Shown piece by piece: positions 25,448 to 33,409 of a DNA stretch of 64,000 nucleotides (positions within the stretch are counted from its first letter, which is position 1; each line of letters begins with the position of its first letter). The notes under the pieces are model-generated. The model had not been told where the DNA came from and did no database searches. It saw only the letters and a program-made list of their open reading frames with translations. The position numbers and the translations under genes were made by a program. The stretch is taken from contig JABAKE010000003.1 of NCBI GenBank assembly GCA_019779905.1, positions 305,835-369,834 on the forward strand. The letters are read 5' to 3'. This DNA comes from Modestobacter lapidis (lineage in GTDB: Bacteria; Actinomycetota; Actinomycetes; Mycobacteriales; Geodermatophilaceae).

Positions 25448-27133
25448 TTACGCGTCGATGACCACCGGGATGATCATCGGGCTGCGCCGGTAGGTGCGGT
25501 GCGCCCAGTTCTGCACGGCCCGGGAGATCAGCTGCTCCAGCTGGATGGCCCCGCCGACGCCCTCCTCGGCGGCCTTCGCCAGCGCCTTCTCGATCAGCGG
25601 GACGACGGCCGTGAAGGTGCCCTCGTCGTGGACGAAGCCGCGGGCGAGGAAGTCGGGGGTCTCGGCGAGCCGGCCGGTCTCCATGTCCACGATCGCCACG
25701 ACGGTGATCACGCCCTCCTCGGCCAGGTTGCGCCTGTCCTTGAGGCTGGCCTCGGTCGCGCCACCGACGGTCTCGCCGTCGACGTAGACGTTGCCGGCGG
25801 GGACCTTGCCGGTGATCGACGCCCGGCCGCCGACCAGGTCGACGACCATGCCGTCCTCGGCCAGCACCACCCGGCCCGGGTCGACGCCGGTGCGGATGGC
25901 CAGCTCGCCGTTGGCCTTCAGGTGCCGCCACTCGCCGTGCACCGGCATGACGTTGCGCGGCTGGACGAGGTTGTAGCAGTACACGAGCTCGCCGGCGCTG
26001 GCGTGCCCGGACACGTGCACCTTGGCGTTGCCCTTGTGCACCACGTTCGCGCCCCACCGGGTCAGCTCGTTGATGATCCGGTAGATCGCATTCTCGTTGC
26101 CCGGGATGAGCGAGCTGGCCATGAGCACCGTGTCGCCCTCCTCGATCCGGATGACGTGGTCGCGGTTGGCCATCCGGGACAGGGCGGCCATCGGCTCGCC
26201 CTGGGAACCCGTGCAGACCACGGCGATCTTGTTCGGCGGCAGCTTCTCCAGGACCTTCAGGTCGACCACCAGCCCCTTGGGCACGTTGAGGTAGCCGAGG
26301 TCGCGGGCGATGCCCATGTTGCGCACCATGGACCGGCCGACGAAGGCGACCTTGCGGCCGTGCGCGTGGGCGGCGTCGAGCACCTGCTGGATGCGGTGCA
26401 CGTGGCTGGCGAAGCTGGAGACGATCACCCGCTTGGGCGCGGTGCGGAACACCTTCTCGATGGCCGGGGTGAGCTCGCCCTCCGAGGTGGTGAACCCGGG
26501 GACCTCGGCGTTGGTGGAGTCGGTGAGGAACAGGTCGACGCCCTCCTCGCCGAGCCGGGCGAAGCCGCGGAGGTCGGTGATCCGGCGGTCGAGGGGGAAC
26601 TGGTCCATCTTGAAGTCACCGGTGTGCAGCACCATGCCGGCCGCGGTGCGGATGGCGACGGCCAGCGCGTCCGGGATGGAGTGGTTGACCGCCAGGAACT
26701 CGAGGTCGAACGGCCCGAACTCGACCAGGTCACCCTCGGACACCTCGACGGTGACCGGCTTGATCCGGTGCTCCTTGAGCTTGGCGTCGATGAACGCCAG
26801 GGTCAGCTTCGAGCCCACCAGCGGGATGTCGCGGCGCTCGCGCAGCAGGTAGGGCACCCCGCCGATGTGGTCCTCGTGGCCGTGGGTGAGCACGACCGCG
26901 ACGACGTCGTCCATCCTGTCCCGGATCGAGGTGAAGTCGGGGAGGATCACGTCGATCCCGGGCTGGTGCTCCTCGGGGAACAGCACGCCGCAGTCGACGA
27001 TCAGGAGCTTGCCGGCGATCTCGAAGACCGTCATGTTGCGGCCGATCTCGCCCAGGCCACCCAGGGCGATCACGCGCAGCCCGCCGTCGGCCAGTGCCGG
27101 TGGGGTGCGAAGTTCAGGGTGCGTGCGACTCAT
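25448..27133 (-). CDS. rnj: Ribonuclease J
   Basis: 561 residues from the ATG at 27133; a GTG at 27154 is possible but has its ribosome site too close. Metallo-beta-lactamase/beta-CASP RNase: GLRVIALGGLGEIGRNMTVFE, the zinc motif LTHGHEDHIGG, HTGDFKMD, the beta-CASP block IVSSFASHVHRIQQVLDAA, and KVHVSGHAS, then a C-terminal domain. It processes rRNA and degrades mRNA, with 5'-exonuclease and endonuclease activity. In many actinobacteria it follows dapA; that gene is not present on either side here. Confidence 0.95.
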   Translation of the reverse strand: MSRTHPELRTPPALADGGLRVIALGGLGEIGRNMTVFEIAGKLLIVDCGVLFPEEHQPGIDVILPDFTSIRDRMDDVVAVVLTHGHEDHIGGVPYLLRERRDIPLVGSKLTLAFIDAKLKEHRIKPVTVEVSEGDLVEFGPFDLEFLAVNHSIPDALAVAIRTAAGMVLHTGDFKMDQFPLDRRITDLRGFARLGEEGVDLFLTDSTNAEVPGFTTSEGELTPAIEKVFRTAPKRVIVSSFASHVHRIQQVLDAAHAHGRKVAFVGRSMVRNMGIARDLGYLNVPKGLVVDLKVLEKLPPNKIAVVCTGSQGEPMAALSRMANRDHVIRIEEGDTVLMASSLIPGNENAIYRIINELTRWGANVVHKGNAKVHVSGHASAGELVYCYNLVQPRNVMPVHGEWRHLKANGELAIRTGVDPGRVVLAEDGMVVDLVGGRASITGKVPAGNVYVDGETVGGATEASLKDRRNLAEEGVITVVAIVDMETGRLAETPDFLARGFVHDEGTFTAVVPLIEKALAKAAEEGVGGAIQLEQLISRAVQNWAHRTYRRSPMIIPVVIDA

Positions 27134-27167
27134 GGGCAGAACGGTACGGCGCACCTCCGACGGCGCG

Positions 27168-27209
27168 GCACCGGCCGCCGGACACGGCCTGTCGCGCGCC
27201 GTCCGGTGC
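27168..27209. terminator. Hairpin after the antiporter gene
   Basis: GCACCGG (27168-27174) pairs with CCGGTGC (27203-27209), with further partial pairing inside. It lies just beyond the minus-strand antiporter stop at 27224 and before the RNase J gene. Confidence 0.4.
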
Positions 27210-27223
27210 GACGTCCCGGGTGG

Positions 27224-28882
27224 TCAGCGGCGGCCGCGCGTGGGGAGCAGCCCCTCCTCGTGGTCGAGCTCCCGCTCGAGGATCCGCAGGCTCTCGTCGG
27301 GGAGCCGGCCGATGTCGCGCCAGTGCAGCAGCTCCTGCCGCTGCGAGGCGAGGACCGCCCGGCGCAGCCGGAGCGCGGCCTCGTACTGCGGGGACATCGG
27401 GATGTCGCCACCCTCGGCGGTCTGCAGCACGTCGAGGCGGTGCCGGTAGCGGTCCAGCCGGCTGCTCAGCTGGGCGCGGAGGGTGGTGATCGCCTGCTCG
27501 TCGACGTCGTCGTGCTCGTCGGCCTCGAGCTGGTCGAGCCGGGCCATCCCCGCCTCGGCGGAGGCGACCCGAGCCTGGTTCCGCAGCTTGGCCTGGTCGG
27601 CCTCGTCGGCCCGCAGCCCCAGCGTGCGCACGAGCGGGGCGAACGTGAGGCCCTGACCCACCAGGGTGACCAGCACGACCAGGAAGGCGCAGAACAGCAG
27701 CAGGTCGCGGTCGGGGAACGGCTCCCCGAGGTCGGTCACCAGCGGCAGGGTGAAGATGGCCGCCAGGGTGATGACGCCGCGGGTGCCGGCCCAGCTGAGG
27801 ACGACGACCTCGCGGCCGTTGAGCCGGTGGCCGGCCGGTGAGCTGCGGGGTTCGGCCTCGTCGAGCTCCTGTCCGCCCAGCCGCATGTGCAGCGAGCCGG
27901 GCAGCGCCTCGGTGAGCAGCAGCCACAGCGGCCGCAGCAGCAGGACGCTGCCCAGGGTGATCGCCGCCGCGGTCACGACGGTGGAGGTCTCGTACCGGCC
28001 CAGCCCGCGGATCACCTCGGGCAGTTGCTGGCCGATCAGCAGGAAGACGAAGCCCTCGAGCAGGAAGTCGACCAGCCGCCACACCGCGTCGGTCTGCAGC
28101 CGGCTGGCGCCCGAGGCCCAGCTCGGGTTGTTGTGCCCGATCACGAGCCCCGCGACGACCACGGCGAGCACCCCGGAGACGTGCACCGACTCGGCGAGCA
28201 GGTAGGCACCGAAGGGGGTGGCCAGCGAGACGGCATTGGACGACAGCGGGTCGCTCCGCAGCCGGCGCAGCGGGCGGACGCCGTAGGCCACCACCAGACC
28301 GGCGCCCACCCCACCGACGGCGGCGAAGAGGAACTGCGCCACGGCGCCGGGCGTGGAGTAGCCGTCGCCCTGGGCGGCGGCGACCGCGACGGTGAGGATG
28401 GTCAGTGCGGTGGCGTCGTTGAGCAGCCCCTCGCCCCGGATCAGGGTGATCAGCCGGGGCGGGAGCCCCACCTTGCGGCCGACCGCCAGCGCGGCGACCG
28501 GGTCCGGGGGCGCGACCGCGGCGCCCAGGGCGATCCCGGCGGCCAGCGTCGCGCCCGGCACCAGGAGCTGGAAGCCGACGCCGACGAGCAGTGCGGTGGC
28601 CAGCACGAGCAGCACCGAGAGGCTGATCACGGTGCGGATGTTCCGGCGGATCGCCGACAGGGAGGCGTCCAGCGCCGCGCTGTACAGCAGTGGCGGCAGG
28701 AGGAGGGTGAGCACGACGTCGGGGTCGAGCGTGACGTTGGGGCCCGGTGCCAGGGCGTAGGCGATGCCGATCAGGGTCAGCAGCGCGGCGGCCGGCAGCC
28801 CGGTGCGCCCGGCGATCCACCGGACGGCGATGAGCACCGCCACGCCGGCCAGCACGAACAGCAGGATTACCTCGGCATGCAC
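27224..28882 (-). CDS. Na+/H+ antiporter, CPA1 family
   Basis: 552 residues from the GTG at 28882; the longer frame to 28987 runs over a palindromic repeat and lacks homology. About 12 membrane helices. LGAAVAPPDPVAALAVG and GEGLLNDATALTIL contain the conserved ion-site Asp residues of CPA1 exchangers, and SWAGTRGVITLAAIFTLPL is another family block. A ~130-residue cytosolic tail (from about residue 420) is Arg/Glu/Leu-rich and helical. It exports Na+ (or K+) for H+ in pH and salt stress. Confidence 0.93.
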   Translation of the reverse strand: MHAEVILLFVLAGVAVLIAVRWIAGRTGLPAAALLTLIGIAYALAPGPNVTLDPDVVLTLLLPPLLYSAALDASLSAIRRNIRTVISLSVLLVLATALLVGVGFQLLVPGATLAAGIALGAAVAPPDPVAALAVGRKVGLPPRLITLIRGEGLLNDATALTILTVAVAAAQGDGYSTPGAVAQFLFAAVGGVGAGLVVAYGVRPLRRLRSDPLSSNAVSLATPFGAYLLAESVHVSGVLAVVVAGLVIGHNNPSWASGASRLQTDAVWRLVDFLLEGFVFLLIGQQLPEVIRGLGRYETSTVVTAAAITLGSVLLLRPLWLLLTEALPGSLHMRLGGQELDEAEPRSSPAGHRLNGREVVVLSWAGTRGVITLAAIFTLPLVTDLGEPFPDRDLLLFCAFLVVLVTLVGQGLTFAPLVRTLGLRADEADQAKLRNQARVASAEAGMARLDQLEADEHDDVDEQAITTLRAQLSSRLDRYRHRLDVLQTAEGGDIPMSPQYEAALRLRRAVLASQRQELLHWRDIGRLPDESLRILERELDHEEGLLPTRGRR

Positions 28883-28930
28883 CCCGGCAGTCTCGCTGAG
28901 CCCCCGGGTCTTGCCCTGCCGGGCGGGGCG

Positions 28931-28948
28931 GCGGTTCCGCGGAACCGC
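28931..28948. repeat. Loop-less 18-bp palindrome, copy 1
   Basis: GCGGTTCCGCGGAACCGC, preceded by GGCG; identical to the copy at 29003-29020. The pair flanks about 54 bases between the antiporter start and the end of the DDN-like gene. Confidence 0.85.
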
Positions 28949-29002
28949 GCGGCGTCCGTCGGGGCGTGCTTCAACCCGAAGATGCACGGGTCCGGGAGGG
29001 CG

Positions 29003-29020
29003 GCGGTTCCGCGGAACCGC
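29003..29020. repeat. Loop-less 18-bp palindrome, copy 2
   Basis: Same sequence as 28931-28948, 72 bases further on, 8 bases after the stop of the minus-strand DDN-like gene (its 3' side), where it may act as terminator. Confidence 0.85.
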
Positions 29021-29027
29021 TCTCGGC

Positions 29028-29465
29028 TCAGTCCTCCGCGGGCGCGCCGGGCTCGAGCAGCAGCACCGGGATCCGGCGGCGCGTCCGGCGCTGGTACTCG
29101 ACGTAGGACGGGAACACGGTGCAGGCCATCGACCACCACCGCGACCGCTCGGCGCCGGTCACCTCGCGGGCAACCAGGGAGAGGTCCAGCTCGCCGTCCC
29201 GGAGCCCCACCTCGGGATGGGCCCGCACGTTGGCGTACCAGGCGGGATGCCGCTCGGCGCCGGCCGCCGAGGCGACCACCGCGTAGACGCCCCGGTGGGT
29301 GACCCGCATGAGCGGGGTCTTGCGCAGCTGCCCGGTGCGGGCGCCCACCGTGGTCAGCAGCACCACCGGGCGGTTGCCCCAGGCGGTCCCGGTGCGCTCG
29401 ATGTGCTCGACCTCGTCGCGAACCCACCCCACCGTGCTCGGCTCGTACTCACGGGGGCGCTCCAT
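29028..29465 (-). CDS. Deazaflavin (F420)-dependent nitroreductase-family (DDN-like) oxidoreductase
   Basis: 145 residues from the ATG at 29465 (GGTGGG upstream); an ATG at 29480 is possible. Split-barrel FDOR fold: NRPVVLLTTVGARTGQLRKTPLM is the typical F420-phosphate contact region, followed by YAVVASAAGAERHPAWYANVRAHPEV. Mycobacterial relatives reduce quinones, aflatoxins or nitroimidazoles with F420H2. Presence implies that the host makes coenzyme F420, as expected for actinobacteria. Confidence 0.9.
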   Translation of the reverse strand: MERPREYEPSTVGWVRDEVEHIERTGTAWGNRPVVLLTTVGARTGQLRKTPLMRVTHRGVYAVVASAAGAERHPAWYANVRAHPEVGLRDGELDLSLVAREVTGAERSRWWSMACTVFPSYVEYQRRTRRRIPVLLLEPGAPAED

Positions 29466-29542
29466 CCCACCAGTCTCCATGGGGCGGCCGTCGCCGGCGG
29501 AGGTGCCGACACCCAGCGGTACGGGTGCGGCACGGTCGCCGC

Positions 29543-29588
29543 GCAACAGGAACGGCGCCTCCCCTGCGGAAGGCGCCGTTCCTGTTGC
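29543..29588. terminator. Strong 18-bp hairpin
   Basis: GCAACAGGAACGGCGCCT (29543-29560) pairs perfectly with 29571-29588 across a 10-base loop. It is ten bases beyond the stop of the secreted-protein gene and should end that transcript. Confidence 0.85.
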
Positions 29589-29597
29589 TCTGCGGGA

Positions 29598-30083
29598 TCA
29601 GGAGCAGAGGTACGACCAGCCGGAGCTCCAGGGGAGCTTGTTGTTGTAGATGGTCTGGCCACCGGCGCCGCCGCCGATCGGCCCGAGATTGATCTGGCCC
29701 TCGATCGGACCCGATGCGTAGTTGTAGGAGTCCACCGTGGTCCGGTAGTACCCGCAACCCTCGGGCAGGTCAGCAACGATCTTGTGCCAACCCGATCCGG
29801 TCAGCCATCCGCCGCCGATCCAGGAGTTGCCGAACCAGCCCCAGCGCTCGATCTTCCCGTAGCTGTAGCAGCCGAGGGTCCCGGAACAGTCCTGCGAGAT
29901 GTCCGCCCAGCCCTCCGCGGACCCGCTCACGTTGCTCGGGGCATACACGTTCTTGGTGTAAGCCATGGCATTGGCCGGGCTCGCAGCCACCGCCACCCCC
30001 AGGAACGTCATGGGTACGGCGAGGCCGCACATGAACCGACGGCGCCAGTTGAGGACGACCTTGCCAGACGAGGTGGTGCGCAT
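29598..30083 (-). CDS. Small secreted cysteine protein of unknown function
   Basis: 161 residues from the ATG at 30083 (GGAGATCCTC upstream). A Sec signal peptide is clear: NWRRRF, hydrophobic LAVPMTFLGVAVA, and likely cleavage after ASPANA (about residue 39). The mature ~122 residues are rich in Gly, Trp, Tyr and Ser, with four Cys (66, 72, 110, 160) that could form two disulfides. No domain recognised. It stands alone between a strong terminator and a less GC-rich region. A cell-surface, antimicrobial or binding role cannot be told from sequence. Confidence 0.75.
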   Translation of the reverse strand: MRTTSSGKVVLNWRRRFMCGLAVPMTFLGVAVAASPANAMAYTKNVYAPSNVSGSAEGWADISQDCSGTLGCYSYGKIERWGWFGNSWIGGGWLTGSGWHKIVADLPEGCGYYRTTVDSYNYASGPIEGQINLGPIGGGAGGQTIYNNKLPWSSGWSYLCS

Positions 30084-30292
30084 GAGGATCTCCTTCGGCG
30101 AGGGGTGGGGAGTTCTCGATTGCCCCCTCACTGTGGCGCCGTTTCGCCGTGACGGAACCCCTCTGCCGGTGCATGTAGCGGGACTTGCTGGAGAATGCGC
30201 AAATGTAGCGACTCATGACGTTAGGTTGACGTCTAGGGAGAGCATGTGCGACACGATTCGCGCCTACGACGCATCTCCACGGTGCTTCAGGC

Positions 30293-31084
30293 ATGAGGTG
30301 CACGATTTGCGACGCCGACACGACGGTGAGTCGAACGCGCCTGAGCGACGGCAATCGCCAGGTCGTCCGCCGGCGGATGTGCAAGAACAACCGCACCCAC
30401 TGGTTCGACACGGCGGAGCAGCCCGTCGGCCTCAGCCTCGACAAAGTGCTCGTCCGTCGGTCCGGGGACGGACGGTTGGCTGCCGGCGGCTTCGACGAAG
30501 CGCGCCTGCTCAGGGACGTCCAGCAAGGTGTACTCAAGCGGATGACCGAGGACGAGGCCCGAGAGGTCGTCCGCCAAGCGACGTACGACCTCGAGATGCA
30601 CTTGAGTGCCACCGCTACTCCGATGAGCCGCGAGGAACAGGCTGAGCGTCCCGGTTACAAGGTTGCCATCACGGACGCTGTCATCCGGCAGGCCATCGAG
30701 CAGCGGCTGCGGCATCACGGCAAGCAGATGCCGCACGTGCTTTATGCACTGAGCACTCTGGGACGGTCGGACCGGAAAGGTCGTCCGGGTTTCGCCAACG
30801 CGGCCGACGTGCTGCGGTGGATTGGTAGGCCAGAGAACTATCCCGACCTGGCGCTCCCGACCCCGCCGGACCGCATGCCCGTCGCCGGCGATTCGTGGTG
30901 GCCCCCAGGTCGACCGCCCATGCCGGAGCGGGTCATCAAGCGGGCGCCCATCGAGCGGCGTCGATTCGTCTTCGATCGCTTCAGGAACAGCATCCGCGAG
31001 GCCATGCTCGGACGTCCCGAGGCGGGCGTCACGAGCGACAACGTCGCGAGTTGGACGCTGTGGGGATTGGCCGGCCAGCGTTGA
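30293..31084 (+). CDS. NrdR-like zinc-ribbon/ATP-cone protein, frame interrupted at its C-terminus
   Basis: 263 residues, ATG at 30293. The start MRCTICDADTTVSRTR and VVRRRMCKNN copies the NrdR zinc ribbon (Cys3, Cys6, Cys30), but the fourth ligand is Asn33. Residues 50-177 resemble the NrdR ATP-cone (KVLVRRSGDGRL, FDEARLLRDVQQGVLKRMT, then AITDAVIRQAIEQRL and FANAADVLRWI). A second cone begins at RVIKRAPIERRRFVFDRF (residue 213) and is cut by TGA at 31082-31084. It continues in the +1 frame (next entry). NrdR represses ribonucleotide reductase genes; this divergent relative is probably a different nucleotide-sensing regulator. The DNA here is less GC-rich than its neighbours. Confidence 0.7.
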   Translation: MRCTICDADTTVSRTRLSDGNRQVVRRRMCKNNRTHWFDTAEQPVGLSLDKVLVRRSGDGRLAAGGFDEARLLRDVQQGVLKRMTEDEAREVVRQATYDLEMHLSATATPMSREEQAERPGYKVAITDAVIRQAIEQRLRHHGKQMPHVLYALSTLGRSDRKGRPGFANAADVLRWIGRPENYPDLALPTPPDRMPVAGDSWWPPGRPPMPERVIKRAPIERRRFVFDRFRNSIREAMLGRPEAGVTSDNVASWTLWGLAGQR

Positions 31085-31307
31085 CGTCCTGACCGCGCAA
31101 CTGGCCGTGGGGGTCATGGAGTGCCTGCGAAGGGTCGACGACATCGCCTATCTGCGCTGGATGGCCATCAGCAAGAGCATCGACTCGGTGGGTGACTTCC
31201 GGGCGGAGGCCCTGGCGCTCCTCACGCATCCGTCTCCGCGGCTCGAGTTTTCGGTAGAGAGTCAGCCTCGGGCCCGCCCCAACCGCAGGGAGGCCGGCTT
31301 TCGCTAG
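31083..31307 (+). pseudogene. Frame-shifted end of the second ATP-cone of the NrdR-like protein
   Basis: Read from GAC at 31083, the +1 frame encodes DVLTAQLAVGVMECLRRVDD followed by IAYLRWMAISKSIDS and FRAEALALL. This matches the last helices of an ATP-cone in NrdR (the VM..L..LD..AYVRFASVY pattern). It has no start codon of its own at the right place. Joined to the preceding frame at CGT-TGA-C it completes a second cone, so either a one-base deletion, a sequencing error or a +1 frameshift is implied. Confidence 0.65.
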
Positions 31308-31346
31308 CGACCGCCAGTTACCTCGAGCCGCGTCCGGCCGGTGCGG

Positions 31347-31352
31347 CATCCT
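31347..31352 (+). promoter_or_regulatory. -10-like box, leaderless start
   Basis: CATCCT, six bases before the GTG at 31359; fits the leaderless pattern seen at several genes here. Confidence 0.3.
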
Positions 31353-31358
31353 CGGGGC

Positions 31359-32186
31359 GTGCTCCGACCGGTGCTCCTCGGTGCTGCGGTGGTCGGTGCG
31401 GTGCTTGTCGTGCTGACCGGCCTGCTCTGGGCGTTCCAGCGCTCGCTGGTGTTCCTGCCCGAGGACGGCCCGCAGCAGCCGGTCGACGTCGTCCTGCCCG
31501 GCGCCCACGACGTCCGGCTGGTGACCGCGGACGGGCTGCTGCTGGCCGCCTGGTACCTCCCGGCCCCCGAGCCCGGCTCGGCAGCGGTCCTGGTGGCCAA
31601 CGGCAACGGCGGGCACCGGGGGCTGCGTGCCCCGCTGGCCGAGGCGCTGCACGAGGCGGGGCTCGGCGTGCTGCTCTTCGACTACCGCGGCTACGCCGGC
31701 AACCCCGGCAGTCCGAGCGAGGAAGGCCTGGCCCTCGACATCCGGGCGGCCCGCACCTTCCTGGTCGAGGACGCCGCCGTGCCCCCCGACCGGCTGCTCT
31801 ACCTGGGCGAGAGCCTGGGCGCCGCCGTCGTCACCGAGCTGGCGGTCGAGCACCCGCCGGCCGGGCTGGTCCTGCGGTCACCGTTCGTCGACCTGCCGGC
31901 GGTCGCCGCCGTGCACTACCCGTTCCTGCCGGTGCGCGCCCTGCTGCGCGACCGCTTCCCCGTCGCGGAGCAGGTGGCCCGGGTCCGGGCGCCGACGACG
32001 GTCGTCTACGGCACGGACGACTCGGTCGTCCCGCCCGGCCAGAGCCGGGCCGTGGCGCGTGCCGCCGCCCGGCTGCACCGGGTCGTCGAGGTGCCGGGCG
32101 CGGGGCACAACGACCGAGTGCTCCTCGACGGCGAGCAGCTCATCGCCGCCGTCGTCGAGCTGGCTGCGCTGTCGGCGACGGACTGA
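31359..32186 (+). CDS. Membrane-anchored alpha/beta-hydrolase (BEM46/FSH-like)
   Basis: 275 residues from GTG at 31359; a GTG at 31341 is an alternative. An N-terminal hydrophobic helix (LLGAAVVGAVLVVLTGLLWAF) anchors it, and FQRSLVFLPEDGP is the Bem46-type junction. NGNGGHRG forms the oxyanion region, YLGESLGAAVV the nucleophile elbow (Ser), YGTDDSVVPP the Asp and GAGHND the His of a complete triad. Substrate unknown; likely an esterase or peptidase facing one side of the membrane. Confidence 0.85.
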   Translation: MLRPVLLGAAVVGAVLVVLTGLLWAFQRSLVFLPEDGPQQPVDVVLPGAHDVRLVTADGLLLAAWYLPAPEPGSAAVLVANGNGGHRGLRAPLAEALHEAGLGVLLFDYRGYAGNPGSPSEEGLALDIRAARTFLVEDAAVPPDRLLYLGESLGAAVVTELAVEHPPAGLVLRSPFVDLPAVAAVHYPFLPVRALLRDRFPVAEQVARVRAPTTVVYGTDDSVVPPGQSRAVARAAARLHRVVEVPGAGHNDRVLLDGEQLIAAVVELAALSATD

Positions 32187-32200
32187 CGACCGCCGGGGTG

Positions 32201-32206
32201 CAGGAT
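32201..32206 (+). promoter_or_regulatory. -10-like box, leaderless start
   Basis: CAGGAT, then six bases, then the GTG at 32213. CAGGAT also sits six bases before the ATG at 33406. Confidence 0.4.
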
Positions 32207-32212
32207 GGGGCG

Positions 32213-33409
32213 GTGACCCGGGTGCCGCACCTCTCCGCCCGACTGCAGGGCTTCGGGACGACGGTGTTCGCCGAGATGAGCGCGCTGGCGGTGGCCACCG
32301 GCTCGATCAACCTCGGCCAGGGCTTCCCCGACACCCCCGGACCGGCCGAGGTGCTCGACGTGGCCCGCGCGGCGATCGGCACCCCGTACGACCAGTACCC
32401 GCCCGGCCCCGGCCACCCCGTGCTGCGGGAGGCGATCGCCGCGCACGTGCAGCGCTTCCGCGGCCTGGGCTACGACCCGGCCGACGAGGTGCTGGTCACC
32501 GCCGGGGCCACCGAGGCGCTCACCGCCGCGCTGCTGGCCCTGCTCGAGCCCGGCGACGAGGTCGTCCTCTTCGAGCCGATGTACGACAGCTACGCGGCCG
32601 CGGTCGCCATGGCCGGGGGAGTGCTCCGCCCCGTGCCGCTGTACCCGCCGCCGGCCGGCGACGGCGGTGGCCGGTGGACCTTCGACCCCGCCGAACTGGC
32701 GGCCGCGGTGACCCCGCGGGCGAAGCTGCTGCTGCTCAACACCCCGCACAACCCGACCGGCAAGGTGTTCACCCGCGCGGAGCTCGCCGCGGTGGCGGAC
32801 CTGGCGCAGGGCGCCGACCTGCTGGTGCTGACCGACGAGGTCTACGAGCACCTGGTCTTCGCCGGCAGCGAGCACCTCTCGATCGCCACGCTGCCGGGCA
32901 TGCGCGAGCGCACGCTGGTGGTCGGCAGCGGCGGCAAGACCTTCTCCACCACCGGCTGGAAGATCGGCTGGGTCTGCGGCCCGGCGCCGTTGGTGACCGC
33001 CGTCCGGACGGCGAAGCAGTTCCTCACGTTCGTCAACGGCGGCCCGTTCCAGCCGGCCATCGCCGCCGGCCTCGGCCTGCCGGACGCCTACTTCACCGGC
33101 CTGGCGGCCGACCTCGGGCGGCGCCGGGACCTGCTGGTCGCCGGGTTGGCCGCGGCCGGTCTGCCGGTGGTCAGCCCGGAGTCGACCTACTTCGCCACGG
33201 TCGACGTCCGGCCGGTGCAGCCCGACGGCGACGGGATGGCGTTCTGCCGCTCGCTGCCCGCCCGCGCCGGGGTGGTCGCCGTCCCGATGGTGGTGTTCTA
33301 CGACCCGGCCGACGCCTCCCTGGGCCGGCACCTGGTGCGCTTCGCGTTCTGCAAGCGGGACGAGGTGCTCACCGAGGCGGTCGAGCGGCTGGGCAGGATG
33401 TCCCCATGA
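32213..33409 (+). CDS. PLP aminotransferase, class I (KAT/methionine aminotransferase-like)
   Basis: 398 residues from the GTG at 32213; an in-frame GTG at 32198 would add five residues. Fold type I: INLGQGFPDTPGP, LLNTPHNPTGKVFT, DEVYEHLVF and VGSGGKTFSTTGWKIGW, whose first Lys should carry PLP. This resembles kynurenine/glutamine transaminases and E. coli YbdL, which transaminate methionine, glutamine or aromatic amino acids with 2-oxo acids. It overlaps the omega-amidase gene by ATGA; together they form a glutamine-transaminase/omega-amidase pathway that drives transamination forward. Confidence 0.9.
   Translation: MTRVPHLSARLQGFGTTVFAEMSALAVATGSINLGQGFPDTPGPAEVLDVARAAIGTPYDQYPPGPGHPVLREAIAAHVQRFRGLGYDPADEVLVTAGATEALTAALLALLEPGDEVVLFEPMYDSYAAAVAMAGGVLRPVPLYPPPAGDGGGRWTFDPAELAAAVTPRAKLLLLNTPHNPTGKVFTRAELAAVADLAQGADLLVLTDEVYEHLVFAGSEHLSIATLPGMRERTLVVGSGGKTFSTTGWKIGWVCGPAPLVTAVRTAKQFLTFVNGGPFQPAIAAGLGLPDAYFTGLAADLGRRRDLLVAGLAAAGLPVVSPESTYFATVDVRPVQPDGDGMAFCRSLPARAGVVAVPMVVFYDPADASLGRHLVRFAFCKRDEVLTEAVERLGRMSP

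Noticed and set aside
29598..30083. Small secreted Cys protein as bacteriocin with immunity partner
   Set aside because: No immunity, processing or transport gene is adjacent; the four Cys alone do not prove such a role.
30293..31307. Ordinary nrdR of the host
   Set aside because: The fourth zinc ligand is missing, there are two cones, the frame is broken, and no lexA or nrd genes lie beside it.
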